From Jeotgalicoccus meleagridis (GTDB lineage Bacteria > Bacillota > Bacilli > Staphylococcales > Salinicoccaceae): 64,000 nucleotides of DNA. The translations under genes were made by a program, and so were the position numbers. Of this stretch, positions 45,984 to 55,089 are shown piece after piece. Location of the stretch: contig NZ_CAJEWD010000003.1 in assembly GCF_903994045.1 (NCBI RefSeq), positions 310,001 through 374,000 on the forward strand, in the 5' to 3' direction. Position 1 is the first letter of the stretch. Each line of letters starts with the position of its first letter. Under the pieces are notes generated by a model, which saw only the letters and a program-made list of their open reading frames with translations, ran no database searches and had not been told where the DNA came from.

Positions 45984-46787
45984 ATGTTTAAAAGTTCTAA
46001 ATTAAGTGTGTTTCTTTTATTTTCAATGTTATTAATTTTAGCAGCTTGTGGTAATGGTGAAGAAAGTTCAGCTGAAAGTGATGACCAAGCTGATGAGACA
46101 AGTTCAGCTACAGTGACAATTTCTGCAGCAGCGAGTCTAACAGATGCAATTCAAGAAGTTGGCGAACTCTTTAATGAGGAAAATCCTGATATACAATTAG
46201 ATTTTAATTTTGGAGGATCAGGCGCCCTTCAACAACAGATTTCTCAAGGGGCACCTGCAGATATATTTTTCTCAGCGTCTCAGAGTGATTTTGATACTTT
46301 AGTTGATGAAGGCGCAATCGACCAAGAAAATTCGAGTCAATTATTAAAAAATGAACTTGTCCTTGTTGTTCCGGAAGACAAAACAAGTGTTACTTCATTT
46401 GATAATTTAACTTCAGCAGAAAATATTGCTGTAGGTACACCAGAATCAGTTCCAGCAGGAGAATACGCTATGGAAACTTTTGATTCTATGAATCTGACTC
46501 AAGATTTAGAAGATAAATTAATATATGCAGAAGACGTTAGAGCAGTCTTAACTTATGTTGAGCGTGGAGAAGTTGATGCTGGTTTAGTTTATCGCACGGA
46601 TGCAATGACAAGCGATAAGATTGAGATTGTTGATGCTGCTAAAGAGGATACTCATACACCGATTGAATATCCAGTTGGTTTAATCAACGATTCAGAAAAC
46701 CAAGAAGCTGCTCAGGCTTTCTATGAGTTTTTACAAACAGAAGAAGCTCTGAAAGTTTTTGAGGACTATGGATTCGTTACTGAGTAA
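45984..46787 (+). CDS. modA: Molybdate ABC transporter substrate-binding lipoprotein
   Basis: ModA captures molybdate or tungstate outside the membrane. From the ATG at 45984 it has 267 residues: a lipoprotein signal with lipobox LAAC, then the ModA signature SAAASLTDAIQEVGELF, NFGGSGALQQQISQGAPADIFFSAS, GTPESVPAGEYAMETF and VERGEVDAGLVYRTDA. The ligand-binding serines appear present. Its end overlaps modB by about 20 bases. An in-frame start eight codons up is less likely because GGGAAG lies before 45984. Confidence 0.9.
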   Translation: MFKSSKLSVFLLFSMLLILAACGNGEESSAESDDQADETSSATVTISAAASLTDAIQEVGELFNEENPDIQLDFNFGGSGALQQQISQGAPADIFFSASQSDFDTLVDEGAIDQENSSQLLKNELVLVVPEDKTSVTSFDNLTSAENIAVGTPESVPAGEYAMETFDSMNLTQDLEDKLIYAEDVRAVLTYVERGEVDAGLVYRTDAMTSDKIEIVDAAKEDTHTPIEYPVGLINDSENQEAAQAFYEFLQTEEALKVFEDYGFVTE

Positions 46788-47457
46788 TTTTGGTGTGACG
46801 ACAAATGAGTTTCTAACCCCTGTACTTTTGTCATTGCAGGTTGCGTCAATTGCACTTATATTTTCCTTTGTTTTAGGTACTTTGATGGCAAGATTCATGA
46901 CAAAAGTAGAGTTCAAAGGAAAAGTCATATTAGAAACAATTATGATGTTGCCAATTGTCTTACCTCCTACTGTGGTTGGATTTATACTCATTGTCATATT
47001 TGGAAATAACAGTTTTGTTGGAGATTTTATAGAATGGTTATTTGGCGGTTCCATCATCTTTACTTGGTACGCTGCTGTACTAGCAAGTACAGTTGTCGCC
47101 TTTCCTTTGATGTATCAATCAGCCAAAACTGGTTTTTTGAGCATTGATAAAGATATAGAAGAAGCGGCAAAAGTAGATGGTGCAAGTGATTTTCGTATCT
47201 TTATGAAGATTACTATGCCACTTGCTGCTGTCTCTCTTATTACTGGAGCGATACTTAGTTTTGCACGTGCACTAGGTGAGTTTGGTGCGACTTTAATGAT
47301 TGCTGGTAATATTCCTGGCAGAACTCAAACCTTACCAACCGCGATCTATGTTGCCTTACAATCAGGTAATATGAACCTTGCTTGGTTATGGGTAATTACA
47401 ATCATTGGAATTTCCTTTATCATGTTATTATTTGTACGTACAAAAGCTAAAGAATAA
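46768..47457 (+). CDS. modB: Molybdate ABC transporter permease
   Basis: ModB forms the membrane channel for molybdate import. The 229 residues have about five membrane segments and the permease EAA-type loop EAAKVDGASDFRIFMKITMPLA; the PTVVGFILIVIFG and ARALGEFGATLMIAGNIPG blocks are typical of ModB. The ATG at 46768 overlaps the modA end, with TTGAGGA upstream. The ATPase gene modC, normally next, is absent; a terminator follows directly. Confidence 0.92.
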   Translation: MDSLLSNFGVTTNEFLTPVLLSLQVASIALIFSFVLGTLMARFMTKVEFKGKVILETIMMLPIVLPPTVVGFILIVIFGNNSFVGDFIEWLFGGSIIFTWYAAVLASTVVAFPLMYQSAKTGFLSIDKDIEEAAKVDGASDFRIFMKITMPLAAVSLITGAILSFARALGEFGATLMIAGNIPGRTQTLPTAIYVALQSGNMNLAWLWVITIIGISFIMLLFVRTKAKE

Positions 47458-47463
47458 AATATT

Positions 47464-47518
47464 GACAGCCTCTAAATGAACTATCTTACATTGTAAGATA
47501 GTTCATTTAGAGGCTGTC
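47464..47518 (+). terminator. 55-nt perfect palindrome: modB terminator containing a PadR-type dyad
   Basis: Two 27-nt arms around one central base are fully complementary, beginning GACAGCCTCTAAATG, and the right arm runs into TTTTTT. The centre (47479-47503) is the dyad ACTATCTTACA-T-TGTAAGATAGT, which recurs with few changes at 47532-47556 before padR. The palindrome can therefore act both as an RNA terminator and as a DNA operator. Confidence 0.85.
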
Positions 47519-47531
47519 TTTTTTAATAATC

Positions 47532-47556
47532 AACTACCTTGCAATGTAAGATAGTT
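47532..47556. promoter_or_regulatory. PadR-type operator before padR
   Basis: AACTACCTTGCA and TGTAAGATAGTT form an imperfect dyad that copies the centre of the palindrome 53 bases upstream. It lies 17 bases before the padR start, fitting autorepression by the PadR protein. Confidence 0.65.
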
Positions 47557-47572
47557 GACTAGGAGGTAGGCC

Positions 47573-47899
47573 GTGTCAGTAAGTAATCAAATCATGAAAG
47601 GTCTGTTAGATGGGGCAATTCTAGGGCTGATTTCTCAAGGTGAAACTTATGGTTATGAGATTACTAAGAAATTAGAAGCGCATAAATTTCCAGATATCAG
47701 TGAGGGGAGTATTTATCCAGTACTTCTGAGGTTGAGTAAAAAAGGATATGTAAACACAAGGATGGTTAAGTCAGATAGCGGTGGACCGAAGAGAAAATAT
47801 TATTCAATTAGTGACACTGGTAAAGCGGAATTGAAAGTGTTTAAAGACAAATGGATTAAATTAAATGATGGAATGAATAGTTTAATAAGAGGTGAATAA
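47573..47899 (+). CDS. PadR family transcriptional regulator
   Basis: This 108-residue winged-helix repressor has the PadR core GLLDGAILGLISQGETYGYEI (shown here across helices 1-2), EGSIYPVLLRLSKKGYV and GGPKRKYYSISDTG, with a short C-terminal dimer helix (PadR-s1 size). It begins with GTG behind AGGAGG. The downstream gene for a membrane protein overlaps or abuts its stop, the usual partner layout for PadR plus DUF1700/DUF1129-type proteins, and two matching operators lie upstream. Confidence 0.92.
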   Translation: MSVSNQIMKGLLDGAILGLISQGETYGYEITKKLEAHKFPDISEGSIYPVLLRLSKKGYVNTRMVKSDSGGPKRKYYSISDTGKAELKVFKDKWIKLNDGMNSLIRGE

Positions 47900-47900
47900 A

Positions 47901-48674
47901 TTGTTAAGTAAAGAGGCAGATAAATTTCTAACAGAATTTCGTTTAGAAATGATGGCACATGGTAAACAAGATGAAGCAATTGATGATATGGAAGCTGAGT
48001 TGGAAGACCATTTGATACAAGCAGAACAAGACGGGAAAAGTTTAGAAGACGTTACGGGCGGATCAGTTAAGGAATATATTAAAAATATTTCTGGGGAAAT
48101 GCCTCGCGTAAATAATATTCAAAAGTATGTGGCCTTGTTTATTATTTACCTCGCTGGAATTTTAACTGTACCCAATTTAATAAGTGGTGATTTTGAGTGG
48201 ACTTTAGCGAATCTCTTATACTATGTGGGAATTATTGTCCTCGGACCCTTATTGATTTACCAAGCCTTTAAATTTATACTCATAAATTTTGCTAGCTTTA
48301 AATCAGAGAAGATTGAATTAAAAGGCATGGTACTAATTTTCGTCTTTAGCTTTTTATTTATGGGACTATTAGTCGGTTCAATTTTCCTTGTGAGAAGCTA
48401 TCCAATCATCACATTTTTTGAACTAGACCCTAGTGTAAATATAACGATTGGCTTTATTTTGTTAGCGATCTTGGTCATCGGAACACTTGTCATGAAGCAA
48501 TGGTTCTATACGATATTAGCTTTAATACTTGCTGCTCCAGAGATAATTGCACAAGTCTTTACAAGTGATGGACCACAAAGTGAAAGCTACTTGATTATTT
48601 CGTCAGTAGGACTCTTGTTAGGAGTTATCATTTTGTTTATTGGTAGCAGAATCGCTATGAAAGCTAAAAAGTAA
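47901..48674 (+). CDS. DUF1129/DUF1700-like membrane protein, PadR partner
   Basis: The protein of about 257 residues has a soluble N-terminal part (about 1-70) rich in acidic residues (EAELEDHLIQAEQDGKS) that resembles the N-terminus of PadR-associated DUF1700 proteins. Six or so membrane segments follow. The function is unknown; related pairs respond to envelope stress. The preferred start is the TTG at 47901, with AGAGGTG at proper distance; the GTG at 47892 lies inside that site. It is translationally coupled to padR. Confidence 0.75.
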   Translation: MLSKEADKFLTEFRLEMMAHGKQDEAIDDMEAELEDHLIQAEQDGKSLEDVTGGSVKEYIKNISGEMPRVNNIQKYVALFIIYLAGILTVPNLISGDFEWTLANLLYYVGIIVLGPLLIYQAFKFILINFASFKSEKIELKGMVLIFVFSFLFMGLLVGSIFLVRSYPIITFFELDPSVNITIGFILLAILVIGTLVMKQWFYTILALILAAPEIIAQVFTSDGPQSESYLIISSVGLLLGVIILFIGSRIAMKAKK

Positions 48675-48703
48675 TTGACTTTTTACTCTTAAAGTTGTAA
48701 TAT
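48675..48703 (+). promoter_or_regulatory. Separate rpsR promoter
   Basis: TTGACT (48675-48680) and TAATAT (48698-48703) are 17 bases apart and begin right at the stop of the membrane protein gene. This gives rpsR its own transcript, with a leader of about 100 bases containing ATTCGA/TCGAAT. Confidence 0.75.
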
Positions 48704-48814
48704 ATATCGTGCACATACACACATTTAAAAACACACGTTCAGCTAACGAAATTATGGATTACGCATTCGATCCACACAGTCGAATATAATAATCTATAAA
48801 AGGAGGGCTTACCT

Positions 48815-49054
48815 ATGGCAGGTCCAAGAAGAGGCGGTCGTCGTCGTAAAAAAGTTTGCTATTTCACAGCTAACGGAATTACACACATCGACTACAAAGA
48901 AGTAGAACTTCTTAAAAAGTTCATCTCTGAACGTGGAAAAATTCTTCCTAGACGTGTAACTGGTACTTCAGCTAAGTACCAACGCCAACTAACAGGCGCG
49001 ATCAAACGTGCTCGTCACATGGCATTGTTACCATACGTTAAAGAAGAACAGTAA
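48815..49054 (+). CDS. rpsR: Small ribosomal subunit protein bS18
   Basis: bS18 forms a heterodimer with bS6 on the 30S subunit. The 79 residues begin [17 protein letters not shown] and contain the family block [26 protein letters not shown] precedes the ATG. Unusually it is not next to ssb: a terminator, four other genes and a new promoter separate it from rpsF-ssb, so S6 and S18 are made from different transcripts here. Confidence 0.97.
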   Translation: MAGPRRGGRRRKKVCYFTANGITHIDYKEVELLKKFISERGKILPRRVTGTSAKYQRQLTGAIKRARHMALLPYVKEEQ

Positions 49055-49061
49055 GATCAGT

Positions 49062-49100
49062 AAAACCGCTCTAGAACCTTGTTCTATAGCGGTTTTCTTT
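49062..49100 (+). terminator. Terminator after rpsR
   Basis: AAAACCGCT-C-TAGAAC pairs with GTTCTA-T-AGCGGTTTT around CCTT, followed by CTTTT. It may also serve the minus-strand pseudogene that ends at 49100. Confidence 0.88.
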
Positions 49101-49537
49101 TACTCTTTTTTACCATCTCTTGTATATGAAATCACTTTAGAATTTTTGTTATCTGCAATGTCCTGAGCACGTTCTAAAGCTTCTTTTTTATACTCGTATC
49201 TTCCAGAAGCACGTTCGGCTTTGGCTGTTTTTACGACCCATTCTTCATTCTCATCATCAAATTTTACATGTACATTGTTGTCTAATAAGTCCGGATTAGC
49301 ACTTTCTGTGTCATGAGAATCATTTTTGGAAGGATTGCTTTCTTTCTCAAATGATTTTAATTCTTCTTTAGACGCGTTTTCGTATCAGTCTTTTCCTTCT
49401 GATGTGGCAATAGCAATCGCACGGCTTTCATCATAACCACTGTCTAGTAGTGCATTTGCGATATCGATAATTTTTTTACGTTCGAGTGCATCAAAGTTTT
49501 TTAAAGAATCAGGGTAGTCTTGCATATTCCATGCCAT
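49100..49537 (-). pseudogene. DUF2188/YdaT-like gene with an in-frame TGA
   Basis: The minus-strand frame opens at ATG 49537 behind AGGTGAT and reads MAWNMQDYPDSLKNFDALER, with AIAIATSEGKD, then TGA at 49385-49387, then YENASKEELKSFEKESN and, later, HVKFDDENEEWVVKTAKAERASGRYEYKKEALERAQDIA, a DUF2188-like domain, to TAA at 49100. Family members usually have Trp at the TGA position (K-E/D-W-Y), so TGG has become TGA and the 145-codon gene is split after 50 codons. TGA is a normal stop elsewhere in this window (for example walI and mnmG). The function of the family is unknown; it is a stress-type small protein. Confidence 0.8.
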
Positions 49538-49706
49538 AATATCACCTTTATCTTATAGATTTCTTTTTATACTCTTCCCCTATATCAACACCCTAAACGC
49601 TTTTGTCTATTGTGCTTTTTTGTAGATGCAATTTCTCTTATCATTATCGTTTCTTAACATTCATTTGTTACAATTATTTTAGAAATTAACCTAGGGAGAT
49701 GAAGAT

Positions 49707-50609
49707 GTGAAGTATCAAAAAATTGTTCCACATTTATGGTTTGATACAGAGGCAAAAGAAGCAGTTGAATGGTATACCGATATCTTTCCTGATTCAAAAA
49801 TTACAATGAGACAGACCTTGACTGATACACCTTCAGGAGACAGTGAACAGTTTGCTTTTAGCTTGATGGGTTATGAATTTATGGCAATTAGCGCAGGTCC
49901 ATTTGCAAAGAAAAATCCATCCATTTCTTTTATCTTGCAAATAGATGAGCAAAATGAAGAGTTGATTGACGAATTATATGACAAGCTGATGGACGGTGGT
50001 AAGGAACTGATGCCACTTGGAGAATATCCATTTAACAAGAAGTATGCATGGATAGAGGATAAGTATGGAACATCATGGCAGTTCTGGTTGAGAAATCACC
50101 GCAGTGGTAAGAACCATATCGTCCCTTCTTTAATGTTTGCGAATGAAAACACTGGTAAGGCAACTGAAGCGATGAAGCTCTATGTTGATACTTTTAAAAA
50201 GAGTGAACATCTAGCTTCTAGAAATTATCCGCCAGGTATGGAACCTAATACTGAGGATTTGGTCATGCATGCTGAAGTACGTTTAGCTAAAAAACGTTTT
50301 TCTTTCCAAGATAGCGGTTATGAACATGATTCTCAGTTTTCAGAAGGCGTTTCTCTAATGGTTAAATGTGATGATCAAAAAGAAATTGATAAGTACTGGA
50401 AAGCTTTATCAGCTGATCCTGAGGCTGAACAATGTGGTTGGTTGAAAGATAAGTTTGGTGTGTCCTGGCAAATTGTCCCTAAGGTTATGGATGATATGAT
50501 GGAAAATGGTAGTCCAAAACAACTGAAAAAGGTAACTGAAGCATTCTTGAAAATGAAAAAATTTGATATTGAAACTTTAGAAAAAGCTTATAAGAAGGCT
50601 GATAAATAA
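49707..50609 (+). CDS. PhnB-like / glyoxalase-fold protein, two domains
   Basis: The 300 residues form two tandem vicinal-oxygen-chelate domains (about 1-135 and 140-270) of the PhnB/3-demethylubiquinone methyltransferase-like family. Each starts with a strand such as IVPHLWFDTEAKEAVEWYTDIFPDS (first domain) or IVPSLMFA (second), and each closes with a DKFGVSWQ/DKYGTSWQ motif. No reaction can be assigned; many members are of unknown function. The GTG start follows AGGGAGATG. It has its own terminator downstream. Confidence 0.85.
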   Translation: MKYQKIVPHLWFDTEAKEAVEWYTDIFPDSKITMRQTLTDTPSGDSEQFAFSLMGYEFMAISAGPFAKKNPSISFILQIDEQNEELIDELYDKLMDGGKELMPLGEYPFNKKYAWIEDKYGTSWQFWLRNHRSGKNHIVPSLMFANENTGKATEAMKLYVDTFKKSEHLASRNYPPGMEPNTEDLVMHAEVRLAKKRFSFQDSGYEHDSQFSEGVSLMVKCDDQKEIDKYWKALSADPEAEQCGWLKDKFGVSWQIVPKVMDDMMENGSPKQLKKVTEAFLKMKKFDIETLEKAYKKADK

Positions 50610-50616
50610 AAAAATA

Positions 50617-50650
50617 ATCCTGAAAGGAATAAAACTTTCAGGATCTCTTT
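50617..50650. terminator. Bidirectional terminator
   Basis: ATCCTGAAAG pairs with CTTTCAGGAT around GAATAAAA. T-rich runs follow on both strands, so it can stop the PhnB-like gene and the converging stress-protein gene. Confidence 0.88.
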
Positions 50651-51259
50651 TTATTTGCTTTTATTCATATCAACTATTGTAAAAGTATTGTCATCTAAGG
50701 ATACTGTACGTCTACTACCATCTTCTTCAACGATTTCTGCTGCATCCATATAACTATCATGTTTTTTCTTAGCTTCTGCATGTTCTTTTTGCTGATTCAC
50801 TTTTTTAGCATCAGTAATGCCATGTTTATTAGTGACTTCACTTTGATTAGTGTCATCTTCTTTTGCATTTGAAACATCTACAGTCGAGTTATAAGGAAGA
50901 GCTTTCTTATCTTCTCTCTCATTTGTCTTGTCTACATTTTGATTCTTTTCATCTCTAACGATTAAAAGAATTTCCCCATTGTCTATCGAATCTTTAAAGT
51001 CTTGTTGATTGAGGTCAACATCTTTTAATTGGTTAAGCACACGTTCTTCACGGTTCTCATCTAAGAACTTGGCAGCTACAGTATCCCACATGTTACCATT
51101 CGCTTTTTTAAAGCCGACATTTGTGTATCTAAAAAAAGTAGCTTGGAAGCGGTCCTTACTCACGACCATCATATCAGTATCTTTTACACCGTCTGCACGT
51201 AATTGGTAGATTTTATCACTTAAGTCATTGATATTAGAGTATTTTTTAATAGTAGTCAT
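50651..51259 (-). CDS. General stress protein 17M / YflT-domain protein
   Basis: The 202 residues begin with a YflT/GSP17M-like domain (about 1-105: MTTIKKYSNINDLSDKIYQL, VGFKKANGNMWDTVAAKF, DSIDNGEILLIVRD). A charged linker follows (about 106-165), then a short C-terminal strand block ending FTIVDMNKSK. Proteins of this type belong to general stress regulons; their function is unknown. It is monocistronic and runs against replication. Confidence 0.75.
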   Translation of the reverse strand: MTTIKKYSNINDLSDKIYQLRADGVKDTDMMVVSKDRFQATFFRYTNVGFKKANGNMWDTVAAKFLDENREERVLNQLKDVDLNQQDFKDSIDNGEILLIVRDEKNQNVDKTNEREDKKALPYNSTVDVSNAKEDDTNQSEVTNKHGITDAKKVNQQKEHAEAKKKHDSYMDAAEIVEEDGSRRTVSLDDNTFTIVDMNKSK

Positions 51260-51380
51260 AAATCTTCCTCCATCACAGTCTTTCTATACTATACCCGTTA
51301 GAAATTGCCTGAAACTCCCATGACAATTCAATTGACAATTTATTCTTATTATTTATATTTATAAATGAGGGAGGGCATTT

Positions 51381-52121
51381 ATGCAAATCAATTGGTCTAT
51401 TGTGTCGGAACGTCGCCAAGAGTATAACTTTTCTCAAGAAGTTTTAGCGAGAAAAGCAGGTGTATCAAAGTCATTTATTAGCCGTTTGGAAAACGACAGG
51501 GATAACAAGCAAAAATTTAACTTTTTATCGACTTTAAAAGTAATGAATGTACTAGATTTACAACTTGAAGATTTAGTGACTTACGTTTCAATGAGATCAA
51601 ATATGTCCATCCTGGATAATTTGGATAAGATAAGAGAACAAGGTAACTTAAACTTAATAGATAAAACGCTCAATGAGTTATCTATTGCAGAATGGCGACA
51701 TTCACTAAAGTATTCAGTTTATTATGATTGGCACAAAGCTTTGTGGTGTATTCATCAAGAAGACTATATAGCAGCATCAGTTCATATTGATAAAGCACTC
51801 GAGCGTCTTGAAAGAATCGATTCCATGAATAATATTAAAATCAATATCTATATTGCAAAAGGATATATTGAACAGCTTAAAGGTGAGGATGGGGGAGCTT
51901 TTTACCTTAGATCAGAAGCACTCTATAAAGAAGATCCCACGATTATCAACTATCGCACGAGAATTCGTTTGGTGTACTACATAATAAAAGGCTATGTTAT
52001 ACAAGAAGAATATGATAAAGCAACATGGACTGGACGCATGATAATGAAGTTTTTAAATGACAATCAGTCAATTTATATGAAAAAGGAAATAGAAAATCTC
52101 TTGAAAGAAATTGATGAATAA
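51381..52121 (+). CDS. XRE-family regulator with TPR-like domain
   Basis: The 246 residues have an N-terminal helix-turn-helix (about 6-65, FSQEVLARKAGVSKSFISRLEN). A helical domain of tetratricopeptide-like repeats follows (about 80-240, with DKALERLERIDSMNNIKINIYIAKGYIEQLKG-like pairs). This is the architecture of peptide-responsive RNPP regulators (PlcR, Rgg, ComR), though none can be named. GAGGGAGGG precedes the ATG. A 43-codon ORF and a YfbU-like gene follow after about 140 bases. Whether it binds a peptide is inference. Confidence 0.8.
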   Translation: MQINWSIVSERRQEYNFSQEVLARKAGVSKSFISRLENDRDNKQKFNFLSTLKVMNVLDLQLEDLVTYVSMRSNMSILDNLDKIREQGNLNLIDKTLNELSIAEWRHSLKYSVYYDWHKALWCIHQEDYIAASVHIDKALERLERIDSMNNIKINIYIAKGYIEQLKGEDGGAFYLRSEALYKEDPTIINYRTRIRLVYYIIKGYVIQEEYDKATWTGRMIMKFLNDNQSIYMKKEIENLLKEIDE

Positions 52122-52264
52122 TTTATAAATTGTGTGCTGTTTACAAACAATCTCCCAAATATAAGCATTGGTATAATTTTCTATTAATAGAATACTTCTG
52201 ACAACTTATAATAGAGTTACTCTGAACACAACAGAGAAATTAACAGAAGGATTGATGAGATAGA

Positions 52265-52396
52265 ATGTCCAATGTAGATTATTTTTCAAATTCACTTAGG
52301 AATAAGGCGACTTTAAGTATGAACATTGCTGGTAACAGACGAGCGATTTTACCGCTTAAGCATGCTATTTCTGTAACTGCATACGTAAACATATGA
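52265..52396 (+). CDS. Small ORF (43 residues) coupled to the YfbU-like gene
   Basis: An ATG at 52265 opens 43 codons starting MSNVDYFSNSLRNKATLSMN and ending HAISVTAYVNI. The stop overlaps the next gene's start as ATGA, which argues for real translation. A GAAGGA lies about 13 bases upstream, further than ideal. The peptide has a basic middle and a hydrophobic end but no clear signal peptide. It may be a leader peptide, an antitoxin-like protein, or the remains of an N-terminal domain of the downstream protein. Confidence 0.45.
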   Translation: MSNVDYFSNSLRNKATLSMNIAGNRRAILPLKHAISVTAYVNI

Positions 52397-52953
52397 TGAA
52401 AGCACACTTACAAGAAACACCATTCTTTAAAATGGAAAAAGATAGGATGAAGTGGATTAGTATTTTAGAAGCTAAGAAAGCAAAGTCAGATGACTATGAA
52501 TATCAAATTCTGTGTGATTTTTGTATTCACACTATAAAAGAAGGTATCCATTTTCATTATGATGAAGTGCTTGATTTACTTGGCTTAAGGAATGAAGCGA
52601 TTCCTATCGACGTATCTGTTGAGGTTGAATTTATAATGTCTATGTTTAAACATGTCACAAAATCATTGCTTCAGTTGACGCCTAGCAAGATGGAATTAAT
52701 AGAAAGTCAGTTTTATACGAATTTTACCGGCTTTGATATCCAAGAATTTCAGCACTTAAGCTACTATGTATTTTTAGTGAAAACTAAACGTGCTGTGATT
52801 TCTATAAAAAATCAAGGACACAACTTAAATTTAAAACAGTACAGACAGATGTTAGCTAAGTATGAAAAGTATAGAGAACATGAATTTTTATCAGAAGATC
52901 ATTTGACCGAAATCCTTATCGCACGTCAGTCACAAATGAATTTTTTACTATAG
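52393..52953 (+). CDS. YfbU-like protein
   Basis: The 186 residues resemble the YfbU family by eye. An N-terminal helical part (KMEKDRMKWISILEAKKAK) leads to FTGFDIQEFQHLSYYVFLV, then a block aligning with YfbU FNxxxxMWEKYQRML (LKQYRQMLAKYEKYREH), and LSEDHLTEILIAR at the end. YfbU has no established biochemical role, although overexpression in E. coli is reported to be toxic. The ATG overlaps the small ORF stop. With the XRE-TPR gene upstream it may form a three-gene cassette. Confidence 0.65.
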   Translation: MMKAHLQETPFFKMEKDRMKWISILEAKKAKSDDYEYQILCDFCIHTIKEGIHFHYDEVLDLLGLRNEAIPIDVSVEVEFIMSMFKHVTKSLLQLTPSKMELIESQFYTNFTGFDIQEFQHLSYYVFLVKTKRAVISIKNQGHNLNLKQYRQMLAKYEKYREHEFLSEDHLTEILIARQSQMNFLL

Positions 52954-52958
52954 AAAAA

Positions 52959-52984
52959 ACCTGAAGAATATTTATTCTTCAGGT
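52959..52984. terminator. Bidirectional terminator
   Basis: ACCTGAAGAATA pairs with TATTCTTCAGGT around TT, with A6 on the left and CCTTTTTG on the right. It overlaps the 3' end of the minus-strand gene that follows. Confidence 0.88.
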
Positions 52985-53349
52985 CCTTTTTGTATTGTCG
53001 CTTCAACTGAGTCTCGTCGATCATTTTGTTTTAAGGAATCACTGTTATAAACGAGTAAAAATCTTCCTTCCTCAACGAATTTAAGGTAGGATGAAATTAA
53101 ATCAGACTCTAAGCCACGTGCTTCAAGATATTTCTCTGCTTTTACATTATTAGTGAAGATATCTTTAAAAGTTGTACTGTTGGAATGTGGGTTATACACT
53201 AAACCCATGTAATCTGTCCAGTCTGGTTCCTTATCCTCTAGACCAATAACATGAAAGTATTCTTCGTAATAATCTTGTTCCGTTTTAAGTTGATCGACTC
53301 TTTCTAAGATCTCATTATCAGTATCGTACTTTTCTATGTGTAACATCAT
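52972..53349 (-). CDS. Small acidic protein, possibly GSP17M/YflT-like
   Basis: I do not recognise this 125-residue protein with certainty. It is acidic, has no membrane segment, and its layout (an N-terminal ILERVDQLKTEQDYYEEYFHV helix-strand, a central FKDIFTNNVKAEKYLEARGL, and FVEEGRFLLVYN near residue 100) recalls the YflT-type domain of the gene at 50651. If so the two are paralogues flanking the regulator cassette. It is monocistronic and its stop lies within a terminator hairpin. Confidence 0.5.
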   Translation of the reverse strand: MMLHIEKYDTDNEILERVDQLKTEQDYYEEYFHVIGLEDKEPDWTDYMGLVYNPHSNSTTFKDIFTNNVKAEKYLEARGLESDLISSYLKFVEEGRFLLVYNSDSLKQNDRRDSVEATIQKGPEE

Positions 53350-53430
53350 GATTCACCTCAAATTTTTATCTTATTTCACTATTCCCTAGAATCCTAATAT
53401 TAAACTTTCGAAAGCAAGCAAATGTCTAAA

Positions 53431-53536
53431 AATTCCGAACTTTAACTCTGACTTTATAAAAAATATGCATTGTTTTATAATAAGATATAATAAAAATGAA
53501 CAAATCTTGATTATCAGTTCGGTTTTTTGCTATAAT
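53431..53536 (+). promoter_or_regulatory. guaB promoter region with PurBox-like sites
   Basis: TTGATT (53507-53512) and TATAAT (53531-53536), 18 bases apart, form a good promoter. CAGTTCGGTTTTT falls in the spacer and AATTCCGAACTTT lies at 53431-53443; both fit the PurR half-box consensus. They are further apart than classical PurBox pairs, so PurR control is only suggested. No purine riboswitch was recognised. Confidence 0.45.
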
Positions 53537-53590
53537 TGGTCAATTAACATTTTATAGCCTAGCAGTTTACGATTTGATTACAACATTTAG

Positions 53591-55075
<1,485 letters not shown>

Positions 55076-55089
55076 GGAGTCTTAACCGA

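Noticed and set aside
44984-47457. Recently captured mobile element between ssb and rpsR
   Set aside because: No transposase, integrase or target duplication is visible, and the flanking repeats are short and low in complexity; it is kept only as an insertion hypothesis.
49385-49387. TGA as recoded Trp or selenocysteine
   Set aside because: Several intact core genes end in TGA here, and there is no SECIS-like context; a nonsense change is simpler.
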